Positions 45,500 to 54,721 of a DNA stretch of 64,000 nucleotides are shown in pieces. Both the position numbers and the translations under genes were made by a program. The stretch covers positions 32,221 to 96,220 of the forward strand of contig NZ_JBHUEM010000060.1 in NCBI RefSeq assembly GCF_042680805.1, in the 5' to 3' direction. The first letter of the stretch is position 1. Each line of letters starts with the position of its first letter. This DNA is from Bacillus_CJ salitolerans (GTDB lineage: Bacteria > Bacillota > Bacilli > Bacillales > SA4). A model generated the notes under the pieces. The model searched no databases. It was not told the DNA's origin and worked only from the letters and a program-made list of their open reading frames with translations.

Positions 45500-45623
45500 A
45501 CCCGAGATAATAAGAACATAGACTAAGATTACCACATCCTGTGGCTACATCTGTGTGACCCACATCGTGGGCCTCAACAAACAATCTGTGGAAAAACACA
45601 CTTGATTGAAGTTTCACTTTATA
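45500..45623 (-). repeat. R2 repeat, partial copy between mdxE and mdxF
   Basis: The left-end half is well kept (CATAGACTAAGATTACCACA.. and CTTGATTGAAGTTTCACTTTATA). The far end is decayed. It ends about 17 bases before the mdxF start, directly against the AGGAGG ribosome site. Confidence 0.78.
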
Positions 45624-45639
45624 TTTAGGAGGATTTCCT

Positions 45640-46935
45640 ATGTCTGAGTACATTAATGAAAATAAACTAAATAGGCATAATCCCACAATAGCTATGATCC
45701 TATCCATCCTATTTGCAGGTTTAGGACAGCTATATAATCGTCGTTTTCTTAAAGGAACGGTTTTCTTCATTGTTGAAGCTGCCTTTTTGATTGCCTTCTT
45801 AGATTTCTTAAATATCGGTCTATGGGGATTATTTACCCTAGGAGAAATTCCGAAAATTGACCACTCTATTTTCTTGCTTATTCAGGGGTTAGTATCTGTT
45901 ATATTAATTGGATTTGCACTTGCTTTATACATATACAATATCAAGGACGCAAGAAAAGATGCGATTGACCGACAATTAGGAAAGAAAAAACCTTCTATTA
46001 TTGAAGCTGCAAGAAGTGCATGGGATACGGGTTTTCCATATATCTTTGTCACTCCAGGATTAATTCTTCTGTTATTCATTGTCGTTCTTCCACTGACATT
46101 CATGATTTCATTAGCTTTTACAGATTATAATTTGTACAATTCACCACCGAGAAACCTGCTGAATTGGATTGGTTTTGACAATTTTGTTAGCTTAGTATCG
46201 ATTCCAATATGGAAAAATACGTTTTTTACCGTTATGTCTTGGACGATTGTGTGGACAGTTGTTGCAACTACTTTGCAAATTGGTTTAGGGTTATTTTTAG
46301 CCTTACTTGTAAATGATCCAAGAATTAAATTCAAACGTCTAATTCGCACGTTTTTAATTTTACCTTGGGCAGTACCAGCTTTTGTTACGATTCTTATTTT
46401 CTCTGCGATGTTTAACGATCGATTTGGAGCGATAAATCGTGATATATTAAGTCATTTTGGTGTGATGATTCCTTGGCTGAGTGATCCTTTCTGGGCAAAG
46501 GTTGCATTAATTATGATTCAGACATGGCTTGGCTTCCCGTTTGTATTTGCTTTATTTACAGGGGTGCTTACGAGTATCTCAAAGGATTGGTATGAAGCGG
46601 CTGACGTTGATGGTGGTACGCGATGGCAAAAGTTCAGGTTTATCACCCTGCCACATGTTCTATTTGCAACGGCACCACTTCTGATTATGCAATATGCTGG
46701 GAACTTTAATAACTTTAACATCATTTACTTATTTAATGAAGGTGGTCCAGCGGTTCGTGGACAAAATGCAGGAGGAACAGATATCCTGATTTCGTGGGTA
46801 TTTGATTTAACGTTTGAAACAAATAACTACAATATGGCAGCAGCCATTTCAATTATTATCGGTCTTATTGTTGCTGGTTTTGCCATATTCCAATTTAGAC
46901 GGACGCGTTCCTTTAAAGAGGAGGGGAACATTTAA
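45640..46935 (+). CDS. mdxF: Maltodextrin ABC permease (MdxF/MalF-like)
   Basis: 431 residues. The first 130 hold an extra hydrophobic region (TIAMILSILFAGLGQLYNRR), as in Bacillus MdxF, followed by the six-helix permease core. The EAA loop reads YEAADVDGGTRWQKFRFITLP, the contact site for the shared ATPase. AGGAGG is 9 bases before ATG 45640. It is 2 bases ahead of mdxG, so both permeases are made together. Confidence 0.92.
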   Translation: MSEYINENKLNRHNPTIAMILSILFAGLGQLYNRRFLKGTVFFIVEAAFLIAFLDFLNIGLWGLFTLGEIPKIDHSIFLLIQGLVSVILIGFALALYIYNIKDARKDAIDRQLGKKKPSIIEAARSAWDTGFPYIFVTPGLILLLFIVVLPLTFMISLAFTDYNLYNSPPRNLLNWIGFDNFVSLVSIPIWKNTFFTVMSWTIVWTVVATTLQIGLGLFLALLVNDPRIKFKRLIRTFLILPWAVPAFVTILIFSAMFNDRFGAINRDILSHFGVMIPWLSDPFWAKVALIMIQTWLGFPFVFALFTGVLTSISKDWYEAADVDGGTRWQKFRFITLPHVLFATAPLLIMQYAGNFNNFNIIYLFNEGGPAVRGQNAGGTDILISWVFDLTFETNNYNMAAAISIIIGLIVAGFAIFQFRRTRSFKEEGNI

Positions 46936-46937
46936 GT

Positions 46938-47780
46938 ATGAATCCAAAGACAAAGTCAAGAATAGAAGTAACAGTTATTTATTTATTCCTCTTTTTCATG
47001 TTTATTGTAATCGGTTATCCGCTGCTATGGACCATTGGATTATCCTTAAATCCAGGGACAAGTTTGTTCTCTGCAACAATGATTCCTGAGAACTGGTCAT
47101 TAGAGCATTATAAATGGTTGTTTACAGATCCGAGCAGTGATTACTTAACTTGGTATAAGAATAGTATTCTTGTAGCGATTGCAAATGCCTTTTTCTCTGT
47201 ATTAATTACCGCATTTGTTGCCTATGCCTTCTCAAGATATCGCTTTGTGGGTAGGAAATATGGACTATACGCATTTTTAGTCCTACAAATGTTCCCATCG
47301 TTGATGTCAATGGTAGCCCTTTACATCCTATTAAATATGATTGGACTTTTAGATTCTTTAGTCGGGTTAACTTTAATTTATATAGGGGGACAAATTCCAT
47401 TTAATGCTTGGCTAGTTAAGGGGTATTTTGATACAATTCCAAAAGAGTTAGATGAAGCGGCGAGAATGGATGGAGCAGGTCATTTAGGAGTGTTCTTTAA
47501 AATTATGCTTCCTTTAGCTAAGCCAATATTAGCGGTTGTAGCATTATTTAACTTTATGGCTCCTTTTACAGATTTCTTATTACCGCGTATCGTTTTAAGA
47601 GATCCAGAGAAATTTACGTTAGCACTAGGATTATTTAACTTTATAAATGATCAGTTTAATAACAACTTTACTCGATTTGCAGCAGGCTCCATTTTAATAG
47701 CCTTGCCGATTGCTGTTGTATTCCTGTTCTTACAAAGATACTTAATTTCTGGATTAACAGCTGGAGGTACAAAGGGATAA
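46938..47780 (+). CDS. mdxG: Maltodextrin ABC permease (MdxG/MalG-like)
   Basis: 280 residues and six transmembrane helices. The EAA loop is LDEAARMDGAGHLGVFFKIMLP. It forms the membrane channel with MdxF. The GAGGAGGGG in the end of mdxF serves as ribosome site, some 13 bases upstream. Downstream, 117 bases separate it from the amylase gene. Confidence 0.92.
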   Translation: MNPKTKSRIEVTVIYLFLFFMFIVIGYPLLWTIGLSLNPGTSLFSATMIPENWSLEHYKWLFTDPSSDYLTWYKNSILVAIANAFFSVLITAFVAYAFSRYRFVGRKYGLYAFLVLQMFPSLMSMVALYILLNMIGLLDSLVGLTLIYIGGQIPFNAWLVKGYFDTIPKELDEAARMDGAGHLGVFFKIMLPLAKPILAVVALFNFMAPFTDFLLPRIVLRDPEKFTLALGLFNFINDQFNNNFTRFAAGSILIALPIAVVFLFLQRYLISGLTAGGTKG

Positions 47781-47897
47781 TTGCTTAAATGAAGCCGTTT
47801 TAGTAGTGCCTTTTAAAACCTCAGGTTATTGAACGAAGGACAGACTGTTCGCAAGCTAACTCATGAACAAAAATAATACGTAAGGGGGAAACGGAGA

Positions 47898-49427
47898 TTG
47901 AGCAAACGGATAGTATTATTGCTTGTCCCGTTTCTTCTTTTTTACGCCCTACCAGTTGGGGCTGTAGAAAAAGAAGAGCGAACATGGCAAGATGAGATGA
48001 TTTATTTTATAATGGTTGATCGTTTTCATAACGGGGATACCTCCAATGACTATGAGGTAGATTTAAGTGATCCAAAAGCGTACCATGGTGGGGACATAAA
48101 GGGAATAACCGAAAAACTAGATTATATAAAGGATCTAGGTTTTACAGCCATCTGGTTAACACCCATTTTGAAGAACGAACCAAAAGGATATCACGGTTAT
48201 TGGACAGAAGATTTTTATGATGTCGAGGAGCATTTTGGAACACTTGAGGAATTCAAGCAGCTTGTTCAAGAGGCTCATAATCGGGATATAAAAGTAATCT
48301 TAGATTTAGTAGTGAACCATACTGGTTACCAGCATCCTTGGCTAAGTGACCCAGACAAACAGGATTGGTTTCATGAACGAAAAGATATTCGAAATTGGGA
48401 CAGTCAAGAGGATGTAGAGACAGGCCAATTATTTGGTTTACCAGATTTAGCTCAAGAAAATCCTGAAGTTCAAGAGTATTTACTTGAAATGGCAAAATGG
48501 TGGATTACCGAAACGGATATAGACGGATATCGTCTCGATACTGTGAAACATGTACCAAAATGGTTTTGGGAAGAGTTTTCCAAAGAAGTAAAAAGTGTGA
48601 AAAGTGACTTTTTCTTGATTGGGGAAGTATGGCACGATGATCCTAGATATGTAGCCTCATACGGTGAAACAGGGATCGATTCATTTGTTGATTATCCATT
48701 ATTCAATGAAATGGTTCGCGTCTTTAGTGCTCCAGATGAATCTCTTAGTAGATTAGAGACCATTTGGAAACGAAACGAAGCTTTTTATGAAAACCCTTAC
48801 GTGCTTGGAACGTTTATTGATAATCATGATAATCCAAGATTTACAAGAGAGGTACTCTTAAAGAAGCAAAACCCTGAAACGAGATTAAAACTAGCATTAA
48901 CTTACCTATATGGTGCCCCAGGTATTCCCATTATCTATTACGGAACAGAAATAGCACTTGATGGAGGGGAAGACCCTGACAATCGAAGAATGATGGGGTT
49001 TAGAGCAGACCCTGTTATTATTGACTATATGACAAAGCTTGCGTCCATTCGTTCCAAGTTTCCTTCATTAACACGAGGAGATTTCGAGTTGCTATATGAG
49101 GATGGCGGAATGGCGGTATTTATACGTTCGTATGAAGATGAATCAACGATTATGGTAGTCAATAATTCAACAGAGACAAAAACAGCTACTATACCTTCTG
49201 GTAAAATCGGTGAAAATAAGGAACTAAGAGGGCTTCTGCAGGATCAAATTATCCGTCCATCTGGAGAGTCATTCACAATCACTTTAGACCGGGAACTTGC
49301 CAATATCTTTACTGTTAATGAAAAATCAGGATTAAATTGGGGGTTTATTGGAACTCTGATTGGAGTGTGGATTTTGTTTGGGCTTTTCCTGTATTTTGCT
49401 AAAAAGCGTGGGAAAAATAAGGCATAA
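47898..49427 (+). CDS. Membrane-anchored alpha-amylase family enzyme (GH13)
   Basis: 509 residues. An N-terminal signal peptide (IVLLLVPFLLFYALPVGAVE), the GH13 barrel (IYFIMVDRFHNGDTSNDY, DLVVNHTG, GYRLDTVKH with the nucleophile Asp, LIGEVWHD with the acid Glu, FIDNHDNPR), a small beta domain, and a C-terminal helix (GFIGTLIGVWILFGLFLYFA) with a basic KKRGKNKA tail. The last part would fix the enzyme to the outside of the membrane. It would cut starch or long dextrins to lengths the MdxEFG transporter takes. It starts at TTG 47898 with GGGGGAAACGGAGA ahead. Confidence 0.88.
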   Translation: MSKRIVLLLVPFLLFYALPVGAVEKEERTWQDEMIYFIMVDRFHNGDTSNDYEVDLSDPKAYHGGDIKGITEKLDYIKDLGFTAIWLTPILKNEPKGYHGYWTEDFYDVEEHFGTLEEFKQLVQEAHNRDIKVILDLVVNHTGYQHPWLSDPDKQDWFHERKDIRNWDSQEDVETGQLFGLPDLAQENPEVQEYLLEMAKWWITETDIDGYRLDTVKHVPKWFWEEFSKEVKSVKSDFFLIGEVWHDDPRYVASYGETGIDSFVDYPLFNEMVRVFSAPDESLSRLETIWKRNEAFYENPYVLGTFIDNHDNPRFTREVLLKKQNPETRLKLALTYLYGAPGIPIIYYGTEIALDGGEDPDNRRMMGFRADPVIIDYMTKLASIRSKFPSLTRGDFELLYEDGGMAVFIRSYEDESTIMVVNNSTETKTATIPSGKIGENKELRGLLQDQIIRPSGESFTITLDRELANIFTVNEKSGLNWGFIGTLIGVWILFGLFLYFAKKRGKNKA

Positions 49428-49598
49428 GAAAAGTTTGTTAAACGTCCTATTTCTTCCTTAGTTAGTGAATTTCATCGATATAAAGGCGTATATGCTTCAA
49501 AACAAGATCACTCAAATTGGAAACAACATAACACAGACATATAAAGGTCTTATTCGATACAATAAGAGTAATGAATGAGACCGAAGGAGAGGGAGTTC

Positions 49599-50642
49599 AT
49601 GGCAGTAACAATCAAGGATGTTGCAAAGTTGGCAAACGTTGCCCCTTCTACTGTATCAAGAGTTATTGCTGATAATCCTCGAATAAGTGAAGAAACGAAG
49701 GAACGTGTTCGGGAAGCAATGAAGGAGCTCGGGTATCATCCGAACTTTATCGCAAGAAGCTTAGCTAATCAGTCTACACAAGCACTCGGCCTAGTTATGC
49801 CAAGTTCTGCAGATAAAGTCTTTCAAAACCCGTTCTTTCCAGAAGTCATTAGAGGTATCAGTACAATGGCACATGAGAAAGACTATGCATTGTACATGTC
49901 AACCGGAGAGACAGAGGATGAAATATTTGAAGGCGTTGTCAAAATGGTACAAGGTAAAAGAGTAGATGGCATCGTCCTGCTATATTCTAGAATTGATGAT
50001 GAAGTCATCAACTACTTAGTAGAAAATAAGTTTCCTTTTACTGTTATTGGAAAGCCATTTAAAGATGCTGACTCGATTACACATGTCGATAATGACAATT
50101 ATTTAGCTTCAAAGGAAGTTACAGAATATTTAATAGGCTTAGGACATGATCGAATTGCCTTTGTCGGAGGAAGCTTAAACCTAGTTGTGACAATCGATCG
50201 TCTTCTCGGATATGAGAAAGCATTACGTAACTCAAATCTTGTCTACAGAGATGACTACATTGTTCAAGAAGAGTTTTTAAAAGAAGGTGGACGAGAGGCT
50301 GTGAAGGAATTATTAGCCTTGACTGATCCTCCTACTGCTCTTGTCGTAACGGATGATATCATGGCTCTAGGTGTGTTAAACACGTTAGCAGAAATGGGGA
50401 TTAGTGTCCCAGATGATATTTCAGTTGTGAGTTTTAACAATAGTATGTTTTCAGAGGTATCTCGGCCTCCGTTAACCTCCGTAAACATTAATATTTTCGA
50501 CCTTGGCTGTACAGCCGCTAAATATGTGATCGAGCAAATCGAAAATCCATCAGGTCATGTGAAGCGTGTAATTGTTCCACATAAGCTAGTAAAAAGACAA
50601 TCCTGCAAAGAAAAATCACTACAATTAAAAACAGTAGAATAA
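49599..50642 (+). CDS. mdxR: LacI-family regulator of maltodextrin use (MdxR/MalR-like)
   Basis: 347 residues: a LacI HTH at the N terminus (TIKDVAKLANVAPSTVSRVI), hinge helix (NFIARSLANQ), and the sugar-binding core (LGLVMPSSADKVFQNPFFPE, DGIVLLYSR, DDIMALGVLN). It most likely binds GCAAACG-type palindromes in the mdxD-mdxE intergenic region and is released by maltose or maltodextrin. ATG 49599 is chosen because the HTH begins right after it and GGAGAGGGAG precedes it. It is in the same direction as the amylase gene, with a gap of 170 bases. Confidence 0.9.
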   Translation: MAVTIKDVAKLANVAPSTVSRVIADNPRISEETKERVREAMKELGYHPNFIARSLANQSTQALGLVMPSSADKVFQNPFFPEVIRGISTMAHEKDYALYMSTGETEDEIFEGVVKMVQGKRVDGIVLLYSRIDDEVINYLVENKFPFTVIGKPFKDADSITHVDNDNYLASKEVTEYLIGLGHDRIAFVGGSLNLVVTIDRLLGYEKALRNSNLVYRDDYIVQEEFLKEGGREAVKELLALTDPPTALVVTDDIMALGVLNTLAEMGISVPDDISVVSFNNSMFSEVSRPPLTSVNINIFDLGCTAAKYVIEQIENPSGHVKRVIVPHKLVKRQSCKEKSLQLKTVE

Positions 50643-50737
50643 TCAAAAAAAGAACCCATAGCGGTACTGCACCCCAGAAGTTAGAGTTGCAAATCTAACC
50701 TCTGGAGTGCAGTACCTAGCTGGGTTCTTTTTTGATT
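50641..50737 (+). terminator. Long hairpin terminator made from IS3/IS150-like ends
   Basis: An outer stem of about 17 bp (AATCAAAAAA-AGAACCCA with TGGGTTCTTTTTTGATT) encloses an inner pair of 23-base arms (50663-50685 and 50694-50716) that match at 21 positions. Each inner arm, GGTACTGCACCCCAGAAGTT, looks like the terminal inverted repeat of IS3-family (IS150-group) elements. No transposase is between them. Confidence 0.8.
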
Positions 50738-50745
50738 TTTAATAA

Positions 50746-50886
50746 GGCAGGGCATATGTTTTGTCAATGAAAAAAGGGTGGTTTTCCCATTATTCATGAC
50801 AGTTTTTTTGACCTAGAGTGGCTGGGTGCTGGAGCTGGATTCGAAGTAACTAGTCCATTCTTTTGCTGAAAACTTTTATAGTTTTT
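50746..50886 (-). repeat. R1 hairpin repeat, short copy F
   Basis: Minus-strand copy lacking the first two hairpins (CAGCCACTCTAGGTCAAA). It keeps the TGTCATGAA..TTCATTGACA hairpin; the 3' end stops at CATATGCTCTGCC, so the terminal hairpin is missing too. It lies in the 516-bp gap before the nucleotidase gene; the rest of that gap shows nothing else clear. Confidence 0.8.
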
Positions 50887-51157
50887 CCCCCCGTATCAAA
50901 TAGAAATATGTTCCTTAGCTTATGTTAAATGACCTTCCTAGTTGTGCCGACAATTTCCGAGGAAATAGTAGCAATTACGATACTTGAAAGCAAGAATTTA
51001 CAAAAAATTATCTTGAAATTTACAAATATCGCTAATTAGTGTCATATTTACCCTTTACTATAGAAATATAAATCTATTACAATATTAAACGCAATACTAG
51101 TTTTATTACTTTTAGGAAACATAGGATGATTAATTTAGAAAGTGAGAGGAGAAAATC

Positions 51158-53296
51158 ATGATTCGTAAAACTTCAAAAGGGATTGTTAGTCTTGCATTAG
51201 CTTCTGCTCTAGTAATTGGAGCGTTTGCAGCACCATTTAGCACGAGCTTCGTAGAAGCTGAAACAGAAACAATTAAGGTACAAATATTAGGTGTTAATGA
51301 CCTTCACGGTAAGATGAGCGAGCAATATGAAGAAGACATAAATGCTGATGGTGTAAAAGAAATAATCGGCCGAATGGATTATCTAGCTACTCATATTAAG
51401 GAAAGAGAAGCATTAAACCCAAATACACTGCTTGTAAATGTAGGAGATATGATTGGTGGAAGTCCTTTTAACTCAGCTGCATTCCAAGATGAGCCAATTG
51501 TTGAAATTATGGAAGCGATGGGATTTGATCTTGGTGTTTTAGGAAATCATGAATTTGACGAAGGTATTGCTGAATTACAAAGAATGCTAAAAGGTGGAGA
51601 TCATCCAAACGGAAAGGCTGGATATGACGGAATGAACTTCCCAGTATTAGCGGCTAATGCGTTTGATAAATCTACAGGTGAACTAATCACTGATCCATAT
51701 CATATTACAGAAATTGGTGGAGCTAAAATTGGTTTCATCGGAGTTGTGACAACAGAAACTCCATATATTATCGTTAAAAATGGAAATGAAAACTTAGAAG
51801 TAACAGATGAAGTAGAAGCAATTAATAAATATACTGAAGAGTTAAAATCACAAGGTGTAAAGGCTATCATAGTTCTTGCACATAATGAAGCTAGTCAAGA
51901 TGGTACTTCCGCAACAGGTGATGCGGCTGACTTTGCTAACGAAGTAGATGATGAGGTTGATGTAATCTTTGCAGCGCATAACCACCAAAAGGTTGTAGCA
52001 ACAGTTGATAATAAATTAATAGTACAAGCTTACGAATATGGTAAAGCCTTCTCAGATGTAGATCTTGAAATTGACCCAACAACAGGTGATATCGTTAAGA
52101 AAACTGCTGATGTAGTTTACAACACGCAGGCAGAAGTTGAAGCAGATGCAACAGTAAAAGCAATCATTGATAGCTACGATGAAAAGGCTAAAGAAAAACA
52201 GGCGGTTGTTGTTGGGGAAGCTGCAGCTGATTTGTTAGGTGGATACGGTACATTTGGACTTGGTGACAATGCACTTGGAAACTTAATTGCTGACGGAATG
52301 ATGGTTGCAATGGATAGTGATTTTGCCTTAATGAACGGCGGAGGAATCCGTGAAGACTTACCAGCAGGTGAAATTACATTTGGTGATCTATTCAATATTC
52401 AACCATTTGGAAACTATCTAGTTAAATTCCCTGTAACTGGTGCACAATTAAGAGAAATTCTGAATAAGCAAATCTCAGAAAAATACGGCCCAGACAATTC
52501 AATTGCTGGATTCACATATACATGGGATCGTTCAACTTTACAAGTAGTAGATATGTTCCTACCTGACGGGTCAAAAGTTGATGAAAAGGCAGAATATACA
52601 GTAACCGTTAACAACTATATGTTTGGTAAATACGGTGCTGAGTTCCAAGGTAAAGAAACTGAAGGACCGACCGATGTGGATGCAACACTTGAGTATGTGA
52701 AGTTATTTGATGGTCCAGTTTATTATGAAGCTGAAGGAAGAATCGCTGAGCTATCTAATCGCTTTACTGACCTACCAATTAACCACTGGGCAAATCAATA
52801 TGTAACGGATTTATTTAACCTGGAAGTAGTGAAAGGCACAACTGAAACTTCATTCTCTCCAGAGAAGACATTAACACGTGCTCAATTTGCTTCTATGATC
52901 ACTCGTACACTAGGTTTAACTGCAGAAGGAGCTGCTCCATTTGCTGATACAAAAGGATTAGCAGCAACTACTCAAGCAGAAATTGCTGCTGCATTTGAAG
53001 CAGGAATTATTAAAGGGGTATCAGCGACTGAGTTCCAACCAAACCAGTCTATAACACGTGCACAAATGGTTACGATGTTAATGCGTGCTTTTAAATTTGA
53101 AACGGGCGTTGATTTTACAGACGTTGAAACGAATGGATTTAATGATGTAGCTGGCCTTGATGTAGAAATGGCAGCAGCCGTTTATGCAGCTGCGGAATTA
53201 GGATATGTTTCTGGATATGGAGATACATTCAAGCCGAACAACACAGCAAGTAGAGCTCAAGCAGCAAAAATCTTATCTCTTTATATCCTAAACTAA
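51158..53296 (+). CDS. Surface-anchored 5'-nucleotidase / metallophosphatase with SLH domains
   Basis: 712 residues. Sec signal peptide (about 1-34, cut near VEA-ET). Metallophosphatase domain with GVNDLHG, NVGDMIGG, LGNHEFDEG, VLAHNEA, AAHNHQ (about 40-320). 5'-nucleotidase C-terminal domain (about 350-515) with NGGGIREDLPAGEITFGDLF. Three SLH domains (about 535-712: INHWANQYVTDLF, FADTKGLAATTQAEIAAAFE, ITRAQMVTMLMR). SLH modules bind pyruvylated secondary wall polymer, so the enzyme sits on the cell wall and takes phosphate from nucleotides. It is monocistronic, with a terminator behind. Confidence 0.92.
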   Translation: MIRKTSKGIVSLALASALVIGAFAAPFSTSFVEAETETIKVQILGVNDLHGKMSEQYEEDINADGVKEIIGRMDYLATHIKEREALNPNTLLVNVGDMIGGSPFNSAAFQDEPIVEIMEAMGFDLGVLGNHEFDEGIAELQRMLKGGDHPNGKAGYDGMNFPVLAANAFDKSTGELITDPYHITEIGGAKIGFIGVVTTETPYIIVKNGNENLEVTDEVEAINKYTEELKSQGVKAIIVLAHNEASQDGTSATGDAADFANEVDDEVDVIFAAHNHQKVVATVDNKLIVQAYEYGKAFSDVDLEIDPTTGDIVKKTADVVYNTQAEVEADATVKAIIDSYDEKAKEKQAVVVGEAAADLLGGYGTFGLGDNALGNLIADGMMVAMDSDFALMNGGGIREDLPAGEITFGDLFNIQPFGNYLVKFPVTGAQLREILNKQISEKYGPDNSIAGFTYTWDRSTLQVVDMFLPDGSKVDEKAEYTVTVNNYMFGKYGAEFQGKETEGPTDVDATLEYVKLFDGPVYYEAEGRIAELSNRFTDLPINHWANQYVTDLFNLEVVKGTTETSFSPEKTLTRAQFASMITRTLGLTAEGAAPFADTKGLAATTQAEIAAAFEAGIIKGVSATEFQPNQSITRAQMVTMLMRAFKFETGVDFTDVETNGFNDVAGLDVEMAAAVYAAAELGYVSGYGDTFKPNNTASRAQAAKILSLYILN

Positions 53297-53298
53297 CA

Positions 53299-53340
53299 AA
53301 AAATGGACGATCCTCATTGAAGGATCGTCCATTTTATTTT
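53299..53340 (+). terminator. Terminator after the SLH nucleotidase gene
   Basis: A 15-bp stem (AAAATGGACGATCCT with AGGATCGTCCATTTT), then T residues. Confidence 0.9.
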
Positions 53341-53480
53341 AAGTAACATGTATCTATACTTTTTATAGCTTGTAATTGCCACTTTCTTTCTTCGGTGATA
53401 GTAGTCAAGTTCCCCTTTGAGCCAAGCCCCACCGCTTTTACAGCATTATCTGTGGCAACCTTTGTATGTTCCATCATATG
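53334..53480 (-). pseudogene. Possible gene remnant, minus strand
   Basis: A minus-strand frame between a TAG and a TAA reads VWIVPGHMMEHTKVATDNAV, then KAVGLGSKGNLTTITEERKW and a further 15 codons. The composition is protein-like and unlike other intergenic DNA here, but there is no ribosome site and only about 48 codons follow the ATG. I do not recognise the family. It could be the tail of a lost gene. Confidence 0.3.
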
Positions 53481-53560
53481 CCCAGGTACAATCCAGACCT
53501 ATAACAAAATAAGCCTCTAGTCTTAAATCAAAATATAACTACGGTACATTATACAGATTA

Positions 53561-53576
53561 TCATACGACGGTATGA
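53561..53576. promoter_or_regulatory. Inverted repeat upstream of liaI
   Basis: TCATAC-GACG-GTATGA, 32 bases before the start codon. It is a good candidate for the LiaR operator of the operon by position; the known LiaR motif was not compared base by base. The right arm overlaps a possible -10 (TATGAT). Confidence 0.45.
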
Positions 53577-53607
53577 TTAAACCATGAAAGAAAGGAGGAA
53601 ATAAGAT

Positions 53608-53952
53608 ATGAAAAAATTTGGATTGTTACTTTTAGGTGGAGTTGCAGCGATTATTCTTTTAGCGAATGTAGGCCCTCTAGTTGGATTGGTGATTAGCCTT
53701 GCGATCATGTATTACGCATTCAAGGGGTTTATGAAAACAAATTCAACTGTAAGTAAAGTATTTTGGGCAATCTTCGGATTGATTGCATTCGCGGCTACGG
53801 CTTCTAATGTACCGGCGATAGTAGCAGTTGTTGCTGCTTATGTTCTGTACATTGTCTATAAAAAATTGAAGCAAACAGATGAAGTGATGGTTGAAAAAAA
53901 TGATCCATTCACGAACTTTGAAAAAGAATGGGCAAAGTTAAACAGAAACTAA
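53608..53952 (+). CDS. liaI: LiaI-like small membrane protein
   Basis: 114 residues with hydrophobic helices (FGLLLLGGVAAIILLANV, LVGLVISLAIMYYAFKGF, VFWAIFGLIAFAATAS, AIVAVVAAYVLYIVYK) and a charged C-terminal tail. In B. subtilis LiaI anchors the PspA-like LiaH to the membrane under envelope stress. The position directly ahead of liaH and the good ribosome site AAAGGAGGAAATAAG support the call. Confidence 0.85.
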   Translation: MKKFGLLLLGGVAAIILLANVGPLVGLVISLAIMYYAFKGFMKTNSTVSKVFWAIFGLIAFAATASNVPAIVAVVAAYVLYIVYKKLKQTDEVMVEKNDPFTNFEKEWAKLNRN

Positions 53953-53975
53953 TGAATAAAAAGGAGAGATTTTAG

Positions 53976-54620
53976 ATGAGTCTATTTGATCGTATTAAGA
54001 ATTCAATTGCAGCTGATTTACACGAGGTGTTAGATGAAAAGGAGAAGAAAAATCCTATTGCCTTATTAAACCAATACTTGCGCCAATGTGAAGTTGAGGT
54101 TGAAAAGGTTCGCAAATTACTAGAACGTCAACATGTGTTAAAGGAAGAGTTTAATCGTGAGTTAACAAATGCTCAGAAAATGGCAGAAAAGCGCAAGTCT
54201 CAAGCTGAAGTCGCCTTAAAAGCAGGAGAATCTCAGCTTCATGAGTTCGCCTATCAAGAGCAGCTTCAATATGAAGAAAGGGCTACTCGTTTAAACACTT
54301 CGCTTACACAAGCGGTTCAGCATTTACTAGAGCTTGAAAAGAAGTATGAAGAAATGAAGCATAAGCTTAAGGATATGCAATTGAAGAGAATGGAGCTAAT
54401 GGGCCGCGAAAACATGGTAAGAGCCGAGCACCGAATGAACCAAGTGATTGATTCAAGCTCAACCTATACAGACAAAGCATCTTCTAGTTTTTCAGATTTA
54501 GAAAACTATTTGGAGCGTCTAGAGGAAAAGGTTACTTCAGATTATTACCGTAATACCATAGATGCTAGAATTGCTCAATTAGAAAAAGATATGAAAAAAG
54601 AAGAAACCCATTCTAATTAA
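53976..54620 (+). CDS. liaH: LiaH, PspA/IM30-family envelope-stress protein
   Basis: 214 residues, almost all helical coiled coil: MSLFDRIKNSIAADLHEVLD, then a long region rich in Glu, Lys, Gln and Leu. This is the PspA/Vipp1/IM30 fold, cytoplasmic, forming large rings at damaged membranes. It is the main Lia target, induced strongly by bacitracin-type antibiotics. It lies 23 bases after liaI and is followed by an internal terminator. Confidence 0.92.
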   Translation: MSLFDRIKNSIAADLHEVLDEKEKKNPIALLNQYLRQCEVEVEKVRKLLERQHVLKEEFNRELTNAQKMAEKRKSQAEVALKAGESQLHEFAYQEQLQYEERATRLNTSLTQAVQHLLELEKKYEEMKHKLKDMQLKRMELMGRENMVRAEHRMNQVIDSSSTYTDKASSSFSDLENYLERLEEKVTSDYYRNTIDARIAQLEKDMKKEETHSN

Positions 54621-54640
54621 TAGATAAAACATGGTATTCT

Positions 54641-54667
54641 TAAGGCGTGGTACTCTGCGCCTTTTTC
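54641..54667 (+). terminator. Internal terminator between liaH and liaF
   Basis: AAGGCG pairs with CGCCTT around a 10-base loop, followed by a T run. It would let liaIH be much more abundant than liaFSR, as known for B. subtilis. Confidence 0.72.
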
Positions 54668-54721
54668 CACTTTGACATCATAGTTCAAATCTTCATATTA
54701 ATGAAAGAAGGGGGGATCCCC

